A stretch of DNA of 64,000 nt, taken from contig JBQMRP010000071.1 of assembly GCA_052174455.1 (NCBI GenBank), positions 62,001 through 126,000 of the forward strand. Direction: 5' to 3'. The position numbers were made by a program, and so were the translations under genes. This DNA is from Arsenophonus sp052174455 (GTDB lineage: Bacteria > Pseudomonadota > Gammaproteobacteria > Enterobacterales > Enterobacteriaceae). Each line of letters opens with the position of its first letter. Positions within the stretch are counted from its first letter, which is position 1. Under the pieces are notes generated by a model. That model had not been told where the DNA came from and did not search any database. It saw only the letters and a list, made by a program, of their open reading frames with translations. Below are positions 1-10,544 of this stretch, piece after piece.

Positions 1-60
1 AGTAAATAATGAATAAAAATTTATTTATTTGCAAATATTTGATTTAATTGCAAATAGATA

Positions 61-177
61 AAGGAGTTATTAGCATATCTATTGTATGACGGTCAGGATA
101 TGTTCTACTCTTATTCTTCATTAATCTATTCTCCCTCCTTAAATTAGACGTTGTTTTACTACCTAAGGGTGGTTGAG
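61..177 (-). mobile_element. IS256-family fragment (3' end), dead
   Basis: About 115 bases match the 3' end of the minus-strand IS256-family copies elsewhere in the window, for example the one starting near 18776, with the same order of blocks. It abuts the start of a plus-strand copy of the same family, so two copies lie end to end. No open frame. Confidence 0.65.
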
Positions 178-1280
178 TTATGCTCATTATTTGATATTAT
201 GGAGGTTTCTGAGATGGTGTGGTGAATTCTGCTAATTAATTTCGTGAATGATTTTAACATCGGAGAGATGATAAACCATGAAAATGTACCATATATATCT
301 ACGAAATTAGATATTACCTCTGATCCTTTGTATGAACGCATCAGTAACACTGCTAGGTTTTGTAGATAACAGGGTTACCGTTATTTGTTCTGTGCCAAGG
401 CCATCCTGCGATAACCTTATCAACGCTGGTCTTGTTTATGGATACATTCGTCATTCGTAACAGTTAGTTATCACAGAGAATCATGCAGACTAGTATTGGC
501 GATGTTGAGATTAAACTACTTAAGGTTAAAAGTGGATCGCAGTAGCAACAGAATACCCTTAAGTAGCTCCTTTCTACAGCTTATCTGAAGCGTGCAAAAT
601 CCTCAAAAAAAAGTTACTACTCCATCACTTGTACCTGTAAGATATTTCCACCTCTAATTTTCATAAAGCCCTAAGGGTAATTCTCAGTAAAAAAGAAGAT
701 GATTTCTCTACAGCACTATCAGTAAGTAAACTAAGACCACAATGCCTTGAAAAGCGCAGGCATTAGCGGCTTTCTGATTTAAGTGATATACCTGTGTTTT
801 ATTACTTGGATGAAGATATATATCATTTCTTAGGTAAGCTGATCGTCTTTCCCTGCTATTCATTCTTGATAGCACTGCGTATGGCTATAAAAGAAACTAG
901 TTGCAGTTGAAATTGCTTATCGAGAGTTAGAAGTAAACTGGGTATAACACTTCTTAATTTCTTGTGAGCACATTCTTGATCTTATTTCCCAAGGTTGATT
1001 ATGGAAAACGGTTGCTATTATTTTTGTAATGAATAGCAAAGATATTTCTAGATATGTATTACCAACGTTGTTTGATGGTACATAAAACATCTAAGATTCT
1101 ACCTTTACTCCCAAAAAGGTAGGAAACCGAAAGTTAATGGTGAGTTGTAGGATGCTATGGCTAGCAGAGAGCCCTGATGCTACTAATAAAGCCTTTTATA
1201 TTTTGTTGTAAGATTTTAGCGAAGTATTCTGCAGCTTCTTCATCGCTAGAGAAAGATGAACGGTAGTGCACACCGTAGTG
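178..1280 (+). mobile_element. Degenerate IS256-family insertion sequence, 3' truncated
   Basis: Fragments in shifting frames match the transposase of IS256-family (mutator type) elements. The N-terminal part resembles the segment Q-x-I-Q-T-x-I-G-D-V-E-I-K near 470-530, and later blocks align with the other copies in this window. The C-terminal part, normally carrying the NPIESTFA-like motif, is missing because the homology stops near 1280 where an IS1595-family remnant begins. Stops and frameshifts occur throughout, so it cannot make transposase. Confidence 0.75.
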
Positions 1281-1284
1281 TGCT

Positions 1285-2150
1285 TTTATATTTTAAATAT
1301 GGAATTTATTAGCAATAATTTTTTGGTTATCACACTTATTAGTTGGTGATGATGACTAATTTCATGCTTAATGGTAAAGTTTTCGTACTATATTTAGCTC
1401 GACCAGATCAAAGGATTGACTATTTATTGATGATTATTTCAAGAAAACAGCTAATATACACTCTCTGCATTAAACTCTTTAAGAATCTCATCGTTAACAT
1501 AGCTTCTGTTAATTCTCGGGCGATTAAGGCCGTAATTTCTTTTTTATTTTTTTTTTTCTTCTTCTCCCGAATTTTTACCTTTCCTATGTAGAAATAACGA
1601 TTCCATTTAAAGGAAGTAAGAAAAAATGTTTCATCGACTTCAAATAATATTTAGCATGTTTATGTTGATATCGTATCGCTGAAGCAAAAAAGAAATGAAC
1701 ATCATCATAAAGGTTGTTTTAAAATAAATGCCTGTTTCTTTCGCTGACTCCGCGAAAAATCAAGCTATTCAACATATATCGGAAATAACTAAATTATTTA
1801 TTTTTGTTATCTAGTTTCGATAGCAGACTTCCAGTAATATTGTTAATATTTTTCTGAAATTCAGGAGTTTTGCAATGATATCGCTGTAGCCATAATGAAT
1901 GTTTCTAATGGATAACATGTTTACTGTAACAATATATACAGAATAAAATGGAGTGAATTGCTTCAATACATGAACCGAGATCATCTAATAGATTATTATC
2001 ATTGAGTCAATTAATGAGATGAATAGATTTATTTTGCAGGAAGTTAGAGATAATTTCTTTGATTTTTCATGACTTTTTGCTTTTTTCATGTTCCACTCTG
2101 TAGTGGACATTTCTCTTAATTATAAGAGGTTTGTACCAAAAATATTTTCT
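1285..2150 (-). mobile_element. Degenerate IS1595-family insertion sequence
   Basis: Read on the minus strand from about 2110 this starts with a Met-Lys-Lys-rich N-terminus and shows fragments of an IS1595-type (ISXO2-like) transposase. Near 1850 lies a block like the zinc-ribbon-adjacent K-T-F-N-x-L-T-G segment, and near 1500-1620 an F-x-L-N-P-L-K-G-S plus R-K-x-x-x-R-G block. A run of about 20 T within 1540-1561 sits in the decayed gene and probably helped the frameshifting. The 3' end is lost at the junction with the IS256 copy. Confidence 0.7.
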
Positions 2151-2529
2151 AACATAGGGCGATCTCCGGATCAATATCATCTCGTTTTTCCCTTTAGTAA
2201 TAATAATTTCGGAGATGTTATATCGTTTACCTAAAGTAAACGCAGGGTCTTTGCTCTCTAAAGAGCAACTTTGTTTTAGGTATTACAGTTTTTTGAGGAG
2301 AGGGCGCCCTTCTCATCATCATATTTTATCTTATCCTTCAGTAGTTATAATTCTATGAATATGGTTGTCCTAAAAATGAGTAATATGTAATTATTCTGTA
2401 CAAAACAAATATACTTAATATCTTTAAAATTAAAGAGTTATGTTAAAAACATACTATTGAATAGTAGCTGTAAATTACAGCAGACCTAATAACCAATTCT
2501 ACCTATTTTTAGTAAAAGAAAAAGCTCTT
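2151..2529. other. Non-coding stretch with paired hairpins
   Basis: No gene is recognisable here. Two small perfect hairpins lie close together: 2224-2242 (7-bp stem, 5-base loop) and 2251-2268 (7-bp stem, 4-base loop), followed by a GC-rich inverted repeat near 2299-2316. They might be a decayed terminator or leader region, but nothing in the neighbourhood shows which gene they served. Confidence 0.35.
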
Positions 2530-2911
2530 CCCTTCAATTAAAGGGCGATTTAACTTCTAACTATTAAATGATCGAGATCTATTTTCAAAATAAACTGTGA
2601 TCTATCCTCTTTACATCAGTATTTTCTTCAACTAAATGCTCACATCTCTGTCCCTTTAACACTACAGTATCAATACCAATATGAACCGATTATTTCAACA
2701 TCTTTTTTCGTTTAGATAGAGAAAGAAGAATGAATTGGTACCAAGGTTTTTATAATATTACCCGAGACAGAGGTGCGCTGTTAATACCCAACCACTTATT
2801 AAAATGGGTAAATTTATCATTAAACTCAACTGCGGCGGGGTTTTCCCCTTTTATTCTTATACCCAATAAATGCTTATTTATGTTTATTACTTATTTACTG
2901 TCAACTGTTAA
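2530..2911 (-). pseudogene. nagE: Remnant of the IIA domain of NagE
   Basis: Directly downstream of the nagE stop codon the minus strand still encodes, across stops and frameshifts, pieces of the EIIA(Glc)-like domain that normally forms the C-terminus of NagE. Recognisable blocks are H-I-G-I-D-T-V-V-L-K-G-Q (around the phosphorylated-histidine strand), E-H-L-V-E-E-N-T-D-V, and I-L-K-I-D-L-D-H-L near 2570-2590. In E. coli NagE these lie between residues 500 and 648. The remnant shows the gene was once a full IICBA permease and lost its last domain by a stop in the linker followed by decay. Confidence 0.75.
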
Positions 2912-4435
2912 TTATTTGTTCTGAACAATATTTGCTGATGCAGCAACTTCTCTTTCAGTAATCTTTTTCATTGCTTCCGCAATTATTTCTGCTCGTGTTC
3001 CAACAATAATTTGCACATTATTTTTATTTAAACGAATAATGCCTGATGCACCTAATTTTTTTATTAAGTCATCATTAATAATATTAATGTCTTTTAGACC
3101 TAAGCGTAAACGAGTAATACAAGCATCGATTACTGTTAAATTATCTGTTCCACCTACTGCAGTAAGATATTGATATGCTTCATGTGTAATATTTTCTTTA
3201 TCACTAGTGGTGATATTTTTGTCGTAATTATCTACGGACTGATAGTCGTTAGTTATTTCACGACCTGGTGTCATTAAATTGAATTTATTAATCACAAAAC
3301 GAAATATGACATAGTATAAACAAAAGAAAATTATCCCAAGGAAAATTAACATGTACCAATTAACTGCTAATGGGTTATGGCTCTGCAGTAACATATCAAC
3401 TAAACCAGCACTAAAACCAAAACCCGAGATCCAGTGCATTGCAGCCGCAATATAAACAGAAAATCCAGTTAAAAGAGCATGAATGACATAAAGAACCGGT
3501 GCCACAAACATGAATGAAAATTCAAGCGGTTCAGTGATGCCAGTAAAAAAGGCGGAAAAAGCACCTGCCATCATGATACCAGCAACTTTTTCTTTATTTT
3601 CATGATGAGCAGAATGATAAATGGCCAATGCCGCAGCAGGTAAACCAAACATCATAATGGGGAAAAATCCAGCTTGATAACGCCCAGTAATACCTTTTTC
3701 GGCTAAACCTGAAGCTAATGATTTAGCACCAGCCAAAAAATTTGGAATATCATTAATACCCGCTACATCAAACCAAAATACTGAGTTTAATGCATGATGT
3801 AATCCAACCGAAATTAATAGACGATTAAAAAAAGCATAAATACCAGCGCCTAATGAACCCAAATCTTTAATATTTTCACCAAACAGCACTAATGCATTAT
3901 AGATAAATGGCCAAATATACATTAGAACAAAAGATAACAGAATCATCAAAAATGATGTTAATATAGGTACTAAACGTCGGCCATTAAAGAACGAGAATGC
4001 TTTCGGTAACTCGACACTGCTATAGCGATTATAAAGTTCAGAAGCCAATACACCAACCAATATTCCAATAAACTGATTATTAATTTTACCAAATGCTGCA
4101 GGAACTTGCTCGATAGCAACAGCCATGATCATCGAATAAGCTGCTGGTGAACATAGGGTTGTTACCACTAAAAAACCTACAAAACCGGTTAATGCTGCAG
4201 AACCATCTTTATCTTTTGATAAACCATATGCGAGGCCAATTGCAAATAATATTGACATATTATCTATAATTGCTGAACCTGATTTAATCAATAAAGCGGA
4301 AATAGTGCTATTAGCTCCCCAGCCGTTAGGATCAATCCAATAACCAATTCCCATTAAAATTGCAGCGGCGGGCAATACAGCAACAGGCACCATTAAAGCG
4401 CGACCTATTCGCTGTAAATAACTTAACAGATTCAC
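2912..4435 (-). CDS. nagE: GlcNAc PTS permease, EIICB only (IIA domain lost)
   Basis: N-acetylglucosamine-specific phosphotransferase permease of the inner membrane, importing GlcNAc and phosphorylating it to GlcNAc-6-P for NagA and NagB. The 507 residues contain the multi-helix IIC domain (about 1-390) with the F-F-P-I-M-M-F-G-L-P and T-G-I-T-E-P-L-E-F signatures. A IIB domain (about 415-490) follows, with the phosphocysteine motif D-A-C-I-T-R-L-R-L. E. coli NagE has 648 residues; the IIA domain is absent and its decayed coding sequence follows the stop. The protein would need a separate EIIA such as Crr (inference; crr is not in this window). The start is GTG with a strong purine-rich ribosome site 8 bases upstream. 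In E. coli nagE diverges directly from nagB; here 2.4 kb of dead insertion sequences separate them. Confidence 0.93.
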   Translation of the reverse strand: MNLLSYLQRIGRALMVPVAVLPAAAILMGIGYWIDPNGWGANSTISALLIKSGSAIIDNMSILFAIGLAYGLSKDKDGSAALTGFVGFLVVTTLCSPAAYSMIMAVAIEQVPAAFGKINNQFIGILVGVLASELYNRYSSVELPKAFSFFNGRRLVPILTSFLMILLSFVLMYIWPFIYNALVLFGENIKDLGSLGAGIYAFFNRLLISVGLHHALNSVFWFDVAGINDIPNFLAGAKSLASGLAEKGITGRYQAGFFPIMMFGLPAAALAIYHSAHHENKEKVAGIMMAGAFSAFFTGITEPLEFSFMFVAPVLYVIHALLTGFSVYIAAAMHWISGFGFSAGLVDMLLQSHNPLAVNWYMLIFLGIIFFCLYYVIFRFVINKFNLMTPGREITNDYQSVDNYDKNITTSDKENITHEAYQYLTAVGGTDNLTVIDACITRLRLGLKDINIINDDLIKKLGASGIIRLNKNNVQIIVGTRAEIIAEAMKKITEREVAASANIVQNK

Positions 4436-4603
4436 TATATTTCTCCTTCCTTGAATAACCTCATTGCTGAGATTTTAATTGTTAAATATTATTTATAATC
4501 TATTTTTTGAACAAATTATCATTAAGTATTAACTTCCCCCCTAAAGATAGTATAGATTATTTTGAATAATTCAAGTTTAACTTTAAATCAATATTTTATA
4601 GAT

Positions 4604-4626
4604 TATAGCCTCAAATAAAGGCTATA
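4604..4626. other. Small hairpin upstream of nagE
   Basis: An 8-bp perfect stem (4604-4611 with 4619-4626) around a 7-base loop lies between nagE and an IS481-family remnant. There is no U-tract. It may be the terminal structure of the neighbouring element or chance in AT-rich DNA. Confidence 0.3.
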
Positions 4627-4629
4627 TAC

Positions 4630-5250
4630 CCTAAGAGTGATTGTACAGCTAAACATGTTGATGCAGAAGTAATCTCAACCTCTTCATTAGAATTGAAAAT
4701 AATGGCTTTGCAGCCCATCTCCCCAATACGCCCATTAAATCGCTCGATCATATCATTCATTTGGAGGATGAATTATTAGGCTAAGTCAATATCCTATACC
4801 AAGCTCTGCGCACAAACAGTTTAATTCCTATTTTCCGGTAGCTAAACGTTTTTGTAGACCAAAAAGTCGCTGTAAATTCTTTACCATTATCTATAAGTAT
4901 TCGATGGATAGCTATGGAAATACCCGGATTAAGATCACGTAAGAAGCGTAAAATATTGATAAGGGTCTGAGTTTTTAAAGATGGATAAAACCCATCAAGT
5001 GTGCGATCTATGCCTACAAAAAGATAACGTCGTGAAGTTTTATTTAATATTTGCGAAGAAATTTCACATCTATGTATAGATAATTAGATTCGTAGCTTTT
5101 AAACGCTTTATTCTTCAGCTTTAGGATTTTTTCTATTTCATTTCAGATAAATTACCCGTGTATGAGTCTGCGAAAACAGCGATCCATACCAGATCAAGAT
5201 GTAACGTGTGGGGTTCAGAAATTAGTATACGACTTCAACAGATCAGCAAA
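4630..5250 (-). mobile_element. Degenerate IS481-family insertion sequence
   Basis: On the minus strand the integrase-like core of an IS481-family transposase can be followed with interruptions. A block resembling N-K-T-S-R-R-Y-L-F-V-G-I-D-R lies near 5000-5060, followed by L-D-G-F-Y-P-S-L-K-T, then L-I-D-N-G-K-E-F-T near 4870-4900 containing the second catalytic Asp region. The N-terminal helix-turn-helix part and an open frame are missing. Confidence 0.7.
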
Positions 5251-5339
5251 AGAAAGAAAACCGTTTTTGCAAGAAAATAATTACGCTCCAATAAGCTGAC
5301 GATAGGCATATTCGTCAGTAAATGATGGGGAATATAGTG

Positions 5340-6385
5340 TGATAATCAGGCTATATTTGTAAAAATTATTGCTAAATATTCATTATACTGTATGAAGGAT
5401 TTTTCTACATAAGTTGCTATGAAAAAGTAAGTAGTTATATAAATCAAAGAGACTTTTTATTACTCTCTAGAAATATAAATCTAGATCTCATTAGTTGCCT
5501 AGATAACAATCTATTGAATGATATCAATTCATTCATTAAAGTAACTTAATCCACTTTAATTTTGCCCATATTGTCACAGTGAATAGTTATCTACTGGAGA
5601 GATTCATTATGGTTACAGCGATATCATTGCAAAATCTCCAATTGCAGAAAACATTTAACAATCTTACTGGAAGTGTCTGCTGGCAAGACTATATCACAAG
5701 AATAAATGATTTAGTTATTATGATATATTTTAAATAAATTTACTTTATGGAAGTTAAAAAAAATAAACAGGCATTGATTTGAAAATAGCGTTTATATTGC
5801 ATCATTGCTTTCTTGTTTCATTAGTAATAACTAATATAAATGGAATAAGGGTTATTTATTAAAGTCGACTAAACATTTTTCCCTGAATTCCTTTAAAAGG
5901 AAGCGTTATATGCAACATAGGAAAGCTAAAGAACGCGGGAAATGAAAATAAAAAGAAAAGAACGAATTGAGCTCTTAATTTCCTAAAATTAGGATAGTTA
6001 TGTAAACAATAAAATTCTCTTGAATAGTTTAATTCAAAGTATGTTATCCCTTTTCTAGATCTGATTATGGATAAAGAGTTTATCTTTTTCTCAGATAGAG
6101 GTAATGATATGAAACTTTGCAACTAGCATGAAATTAGTCACCATTATCTAATAAGACAAGATAATTAGAAAGTTATTGATAAGGAATTCCACATTTAAAA
6201 TATGGACAATTATATCAGCTGATTTAAAGGATGCCTTAGTAGATTCTCTAAGGTCTAGATTTATTTATATACAAAATTATCTGGTCTGGAAAAGATTATT
6301 TGAAACAATAACAATTGAAATACAGCATGGATACAAATTGCTCTCTGAGATAAGCAATAACCTTTGCTAATATAGCCAATCATTA
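5340..6385 (+). mobile_element. Degenerate IS1595-family insertion sequence
   Basis: A nearly full-length but broken copy. It begins with a hairpin-like leader and an ATG-Lys-Lys start near 5419. It carries the K-T-F-N-N-L-T-G block near 5650 and the L-K-G-S plus R-K-x-x-x-R-G-K block near 5890-5945. It ends with the family's typical C-terminus near 6180-6310 (x-F-x-I-x-N, Y-I-Q-N-Y-L-V-W). A 64-residue open stretch at 6176-6370 is only this C-terminal remnant, mostly out of the original frame. Confidence 0.75.
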
Positions 6386-6559
6386 GCATCATCTTATTTT
6401 TGTTCTTTATTAACGGTAAATTCGGAGCATCATATAACGTTTTAGCTAAATAGACGTAGGTTTTTTGCTGGCTTGAAGCTGAAGAATACTCTAATTTTAG
6501 GTATTATAGTTGCCTGCCGATAAAATTTCATCATCGTAATATTTACCCTTAATTAAATC

Positions 6560-6710
6560 CCTTCAGTAGCCATCTTGCTATAAATATCGCTGTTCAACGA
6601 GAGGGCTTATATAATAATCAAAATCAAATTACCCCAATCAGTATTGGGTAGTAAATTTCCATTTTAGTCTATAGTCAATAAAAGATTAATTCAAAACTAA
6701 ACATAAATTA
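6560..6710 (+). mobile_element. IS481-family 3' end fragment
   Basis: The stretch 6625-6705 is clearly homologous to 15495-15560, the 3' end of the IS481-family copy there, including the block around the word AATCAGTATT and the following AT-rich tail. Only the end of the element is recognisable. Confidence 0.55.
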
Positions 6711-6857
6711 TTAAAAAACCATACTATTCTTTTGGGATAAGACATTAAGAAATAGACAATTTTAGTTATAAAACTCAATTAATAACAAAGAATAGTAGAA
6801 TGATACAAAATTATTAAAATATAGCTGATATGAAATAAAATTAAGTGAGGTAAAATA

Positions 6858-7664
6858 ATGAGGCTTATTCCTCTAACAACAGCAAAAGATGTCAGTCTTT
6901 TTTCCGCCAATTACATTGCAAATAAAATTAATCAATTTAATCCAACGGCTGCACATCCATTCTTATTAGGACTACCAACAGGCGGAACGTCACTAGCTAC
7001 CTATCATGAGCTAATTAATCTATTTAAAGAAGGAAAAATTAGCTTTAAACATGTCGTTAGTTTTAATATGGATGAATATGTCGGTATCCCGAAAAATCAT
7101 CCACAAAGCTATCATACTTTTATGTATGATAATTTTTTTAACCATATTGATATTACGAAAAATAATATTAATTTACTTGATGGTAATGCAAAAGATATTG
7201 ACGCTGAATGTAAACGTTACGAAGATAAAATTAAGTCTTATGGTAAAATACATTTATTTATGGGTGGAGTTGGCAGTGATGGCCACATTGCCTTCAACGA
7301 ACCTGCTTCATCCCTTTCTTCTCGTACCAGGATCAAAACGCTAACACTAGAAACCCGACGGGCAAACTCTCGTTTTTTTGATGATAATATTGATCAAGTA
7401 CCTAAATATGCTATTACTGTTGGCGTAGGAACTCTACTTGATGCGGAAGAAATTTTAGTTCTGGCAACCGGTATAAATAAAACATTAGCTGTTGAAGCTG
7501 CGGTAGAAGGTTCGATTAATCATATGTGGACAATTAGCTGTCTACAAATGCATGAAAAATCAGCTTTAGTTTGTGATGAATTAGCAACTCTTGAGCTAAA
7601 AGTAAAGACCTTAAAATATTTTTGTCAATTAGAATCTGACATCATTAATCGATTTGCTAGTTAA
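6858..7664 (+). CDS. nagB: Glucosamine-6-phosphate deaminase
   Basis: Converts GlcN-6-P to fructose-6-P and ammonia in the cytoplasm, feeding amino sugar into glycolysis. The 268 residues are collinear with E. coli NagB (266). The catalytic Asp lies in F-N-M-D-E-Y-V-G-I (about residue 72). The G-S-D-G-H-I-A-F-N-E-P segment (about 138-148) carries the catalytic Asp/His/Glu set, and S-R-T-R-I-K-T-L-T and V-G-V-G-T-L-L-D-A are conserved. The ATG has a GAGG ribosome site 8 bases upstream. It is followed after 80 bases by nagA on the same strand. The upstream control region normally shared with nagE has been replaced by insertion-sequence remnants, and the repressor gene nagC is broken, so NagC control is probably gone. 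Confidence 0.96.
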   Translation: MRLIPLTTAKDVSLFSANYIANKINQFNPTAAHPFLLGLPTGGTSLATYHELINLFKEGKISFKHVVSFNMDEYVGIPKNHPQSYHTFMYDNFFNHIDITKNNINLLDGNAKDIDAECKRYEDKIKSYGKIHLFMGGVGSDGHIAFNEPASSLSSRTRIKTLTLETRRANSRFFDDNIDQVPKYAITVGVGTLLDAEEILVLATGINKTLAVEAAVEGSINHMWTISCLQMHEKSALVCDELATLELKVKTLKYFCQLESDIINRFAS

Positions 7665-7744
7665 ATTAATATATTAAAATTTAATATTATCAAATAGAAA
7701 ATTCTATAGAAAATTATTTTTTATTAAAATAAGAGTAAAATATT

Positions 7745-8893
7745 ATGTATGCATTAACAAATTGCATTATTTATACAGGTTATGAACGATTGGACGATCA
7801 TGCAGTTATTATTGAAAAAGAACAAATAAAAAAAGTTTGTCTAATTGCAGAGTTACCTCATAACATTGAAATTCATGATTTACAAAATGCTATCCTAGCG
7901 CCAGGATTTATTGATTTACAAGTTAATGGTTGCGGTGGTGTGCAATTCAATGATAATCCAGAAGATATCTCAATTAAGACGCTGGAAATTATGCAAAAAG
8001 CAAATGAACGAAATGGCTGTACCAGTTTCCTACCTACATTGATCACTAGCCCTGATCCTCTGATAAAAATAGCAATAGAAACGATGCGTGATTATCTGGT
8101 TAAATATAAAAATCAGGCATTAGGACTACATATTGAAGGACCATACATTAACCCAATTAAAACAGGTGTCCATAATGATGAGTATATTCGTCAGCCTTCT
8201 GCCGAAATGATCAAATATTTATGCCAAAATGCTGATATAATTGCTAAAATTACCTTAGCACCAGAAGTAGTTACAGAAAAATATATTCATCAATTAGTTG
8301 ATGCTGGTATTGTTGTTTCAGCAGGTCATTCCAATGCAACTTATGAAGAAGCACAGAATGGTTTCAGGGCAGGTATTCAATTTTCAACCCATCTTTTCAA
8401 TGCTATGCCTGTTATTTCAAGTCGTGCTCCTGGATTAGTTGGTGCTATTTATAATACTCCTAGTGTATATGCAGGAATTATTGCTGATGGATTACATGTT
8501 CATTGGGCTAATATTCGTAATAGTAAAAAATTAAAAGGCGATAAACTAGTTCTAGTAACAGATGCTACAGCACCTGCTGGACTTGATCCTAATGATAATG
8601 AAATGGATTATTTTACCTTTGCAGGTAAAACTATATATCATTGTGATGAATTATGCATTGATAAAAATGGTATATTAAGTGGTTCCTCCTTAACGATGAT
8701 AAATGCTGTTAAAAACATCGTTGAACATGCAGGTATTCCATTAGATGAAGCATTACGAATGGCCACGCTTTATCCCGCTCGTGCTATTGGTGTCGATAAA
8801 AATCTTGGGAGCATAGAAAAAGATAAAGTTGCAAATCTTATTGTATTTAATCACGACTTTATTATTCAAAAAACCATTGTTAATGGTCGTTAA
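7745..8893 (+). CDS. nagA: N-acetylglucosamine-6-phosphate deacetylase
   Basis: Removes acetate from GlcNAc-6-P, giving GlcN-6-P for NagB; a cytoplasmic metal-dependent amidohydrolase. The 382 residues match the length of E. coli NagA. Visible active-site blocks are G-L-H-I-E-G-P (metal-binding Glu, about residue 131), V-S-A-G-H-S-N-A-T and F-S-T-H-L-F-N-A-M-P (metal and substrate His), and L-V-T-D-A-T-A-P-A-G (catalytic Asp). The C-terminus ends at K-T-I-V-N-G-R, a few residues earlier than in E. coli. It probably forms an operon with nagB. In relatives nagC follows directly; here about 2.7 kb of IS256 and IS1595 remnants intervene before the nagC fragment. Confidence 0.96.
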   Translation: MYALTNCIIYTGYERLDDHAVIIEKEQIKKVCLIAELPHNIEIHDLQNAILAPGFIDLQVNGCGGVQFNDNPEDISIKTLEIMQKANERNGCTSFLPTLITSPDPLIKIAIETMRDYLVKYKNQALGLHIEGPYINPIKTGVHNDEYIRQPSAEMIKYLCQNADIIAKITLAPEVVTEKYIHQLVDAGIVVSAGHSNATYEEAQNGFRAGIQFSTHLFNAMPVISSRAPGLVGAIYNTPSVYAGIIADGLHVHWANIRNSKKLKGDKLVLVTDATAPAGLDPNDNEMDYFTFAGKTIYHCDELCIDKNGILSGSSLTMINAVKNIVEHAGIPLDEALRMATLYPARAIGVDKNLGSIEKDKVANLIVFNHDFIIQKTIVNGR

Positions 8894-8904
8894 ATAGAGC
8901 TTAA

Positions 8905-10315
8905 CGAACATATAGATTGATAAATCTAGTTATGATTATTTCTGGTTTATGGAGTTTCGGAGATGAGTGGCGTATCTTGTGATTGATTTTGTAGATGATC
9001 TTAACAACAGAGGAATAATATGCCATTAAAAAGCCTACCCTAGAGGTATTCATGAAACTAGATATTATTTTAATACCTTGCATGATCTCATTCATAATGC
9101 TACTAGGAAGTTGATAGCACCGTTGTTGAGACAGTTGTTTAAGGTCATAACTGCAACAAAATCCTGAACGCTCCTTGTCGGAGGGAGCGAAGCACTCCAT
9201 CCGTAACAGTTATTTATCACAACAAATCATACAGACTGGTATTGAAGATGTTGAGATTAAACTGCTTAAGATTAAAGTGGATCGCAACAGAAGCGGAATA
9301 TATTTCAATAGCTCGTTGCTGGCCACCTATTTAAAATGTGAAAAGCATCATAAAATTTTACTATGGCTGCTCTATGGATATACCAGTGATATTCATGAAT
9401 TCATGAGATAGATTCTCGATGAGAAATACACGATCTCTCTCTTGTAGTACTATTAGCAGAGTAAAACAGTAATATCTTGAAGAGCATGGACATTGATGAT
9501 ACCTGTGTGATTTAATCGATACCGCTACGTTTATTTTTTGGCAGAAGCCAAATGCTGTGTGTGCTGTCAAGCAAGCTGATCGCCTTTGCCTAGTTGTTAT
9601 TATTATCGTCATTGCGGCATGAACATAAGGAGCTCGTTCCGATTGAAGAGGATTATTGAAAGTCAGAAATAAGCTGGCATAATTTCTGAATGGCCACCAT
9701 TACAAGCGGAGGACTTAACCGCATCTCCCAGGATTCCTACGGAGATGGTATTCTTGATTTTGGAATGGCAATGGCAAAGATATTCCAGGACATACACCAG
9801 CAATGCTATTTTGTACATAAAATAGATGATGTGTTGTCTTCACTTCACAAAGTCACGCAGCACCGAAAGTTAAAGTTGAACTGCCGGAAGTTTGGTTAGC
9901 AGAGAGCTGTGATGCAGCTAATAACCACTTTTTTATATTTTGTTAGCAAGGTTTTCAGCATAAGTATCCTTGTAGCGATGAAAAGTTGGAGAAGGAGGGG
10001 ATTAAAAAGGCTGGCATTCTATTCTTTCCCATCAACGCAATAGCATCAATAAGTGCAACGAATTCAATTGAATCAACTTTTGCAAAATGAACCTATGAAG
10101 CTGATGTGTGCTAAAGTAATTACGCTTCGAGAAAACAACCCTCTCAAATGGTATTTAAGCTGCTACAGTTTCCTCAGAAAATCTGAACCAACTAAAGAGA
10201 TTTGATTCGTTTACTTGATGGTAAACAGAGTTAAATTTAAGGATTGAGAATAGATTAACGAAAAATCAGAGTATAACATAACCTGACAAACATACACTAT
10301 ATTTTCTAATAACTC
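8905..10315 (+). mobile_element. Degenerate IS256-family insertion sequence
   Basis: Near full-length copy. The best-preserved stretch, around 9190-9340, translates as I-Q-T-G-I-E-D-V-E-I-K followed by F-N-S-S-L-L-A-T-Y-L-K, the N-terminal region of an IS256-type transposase. Near 10050 the C-terminal N-x-I-E-S-T-F-A block is seen. Open stretches of 70-100 codons in it are fragments only. Confidence 0.8.
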
Positions 10316-10544
10316 ACTAGAAATTACTTAACAAGAAATAGAAAATTATTTAATTACAACCATTAAATTTTTTTTAATAACATCAACATACTTAATTGTA
10401 AGTTTGATTTCTATTTTATTATTTTATCGAGCTTAATTAATCCAGAGCGTAGCAACGTTATACGCATGAGCAGCAACAAGAGCTATGTTGCTTCGTAAAT
10501 ATTCATAAACAAAGTATATTTATACTCTGTGATATGTTAAATTC

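Noticed and set aside
6176..6370. 64-codon open frame on the plus strand
   Set aside because: It is the C-terminal tail of a dead IS1595-family transposase, present with stops in the other copies.
9175..9899. Open frames of 69-83 codons on both strands
   Set aside because: They are fragments or antisense of an IS256-family remnant; they match the transposase only in pieces.
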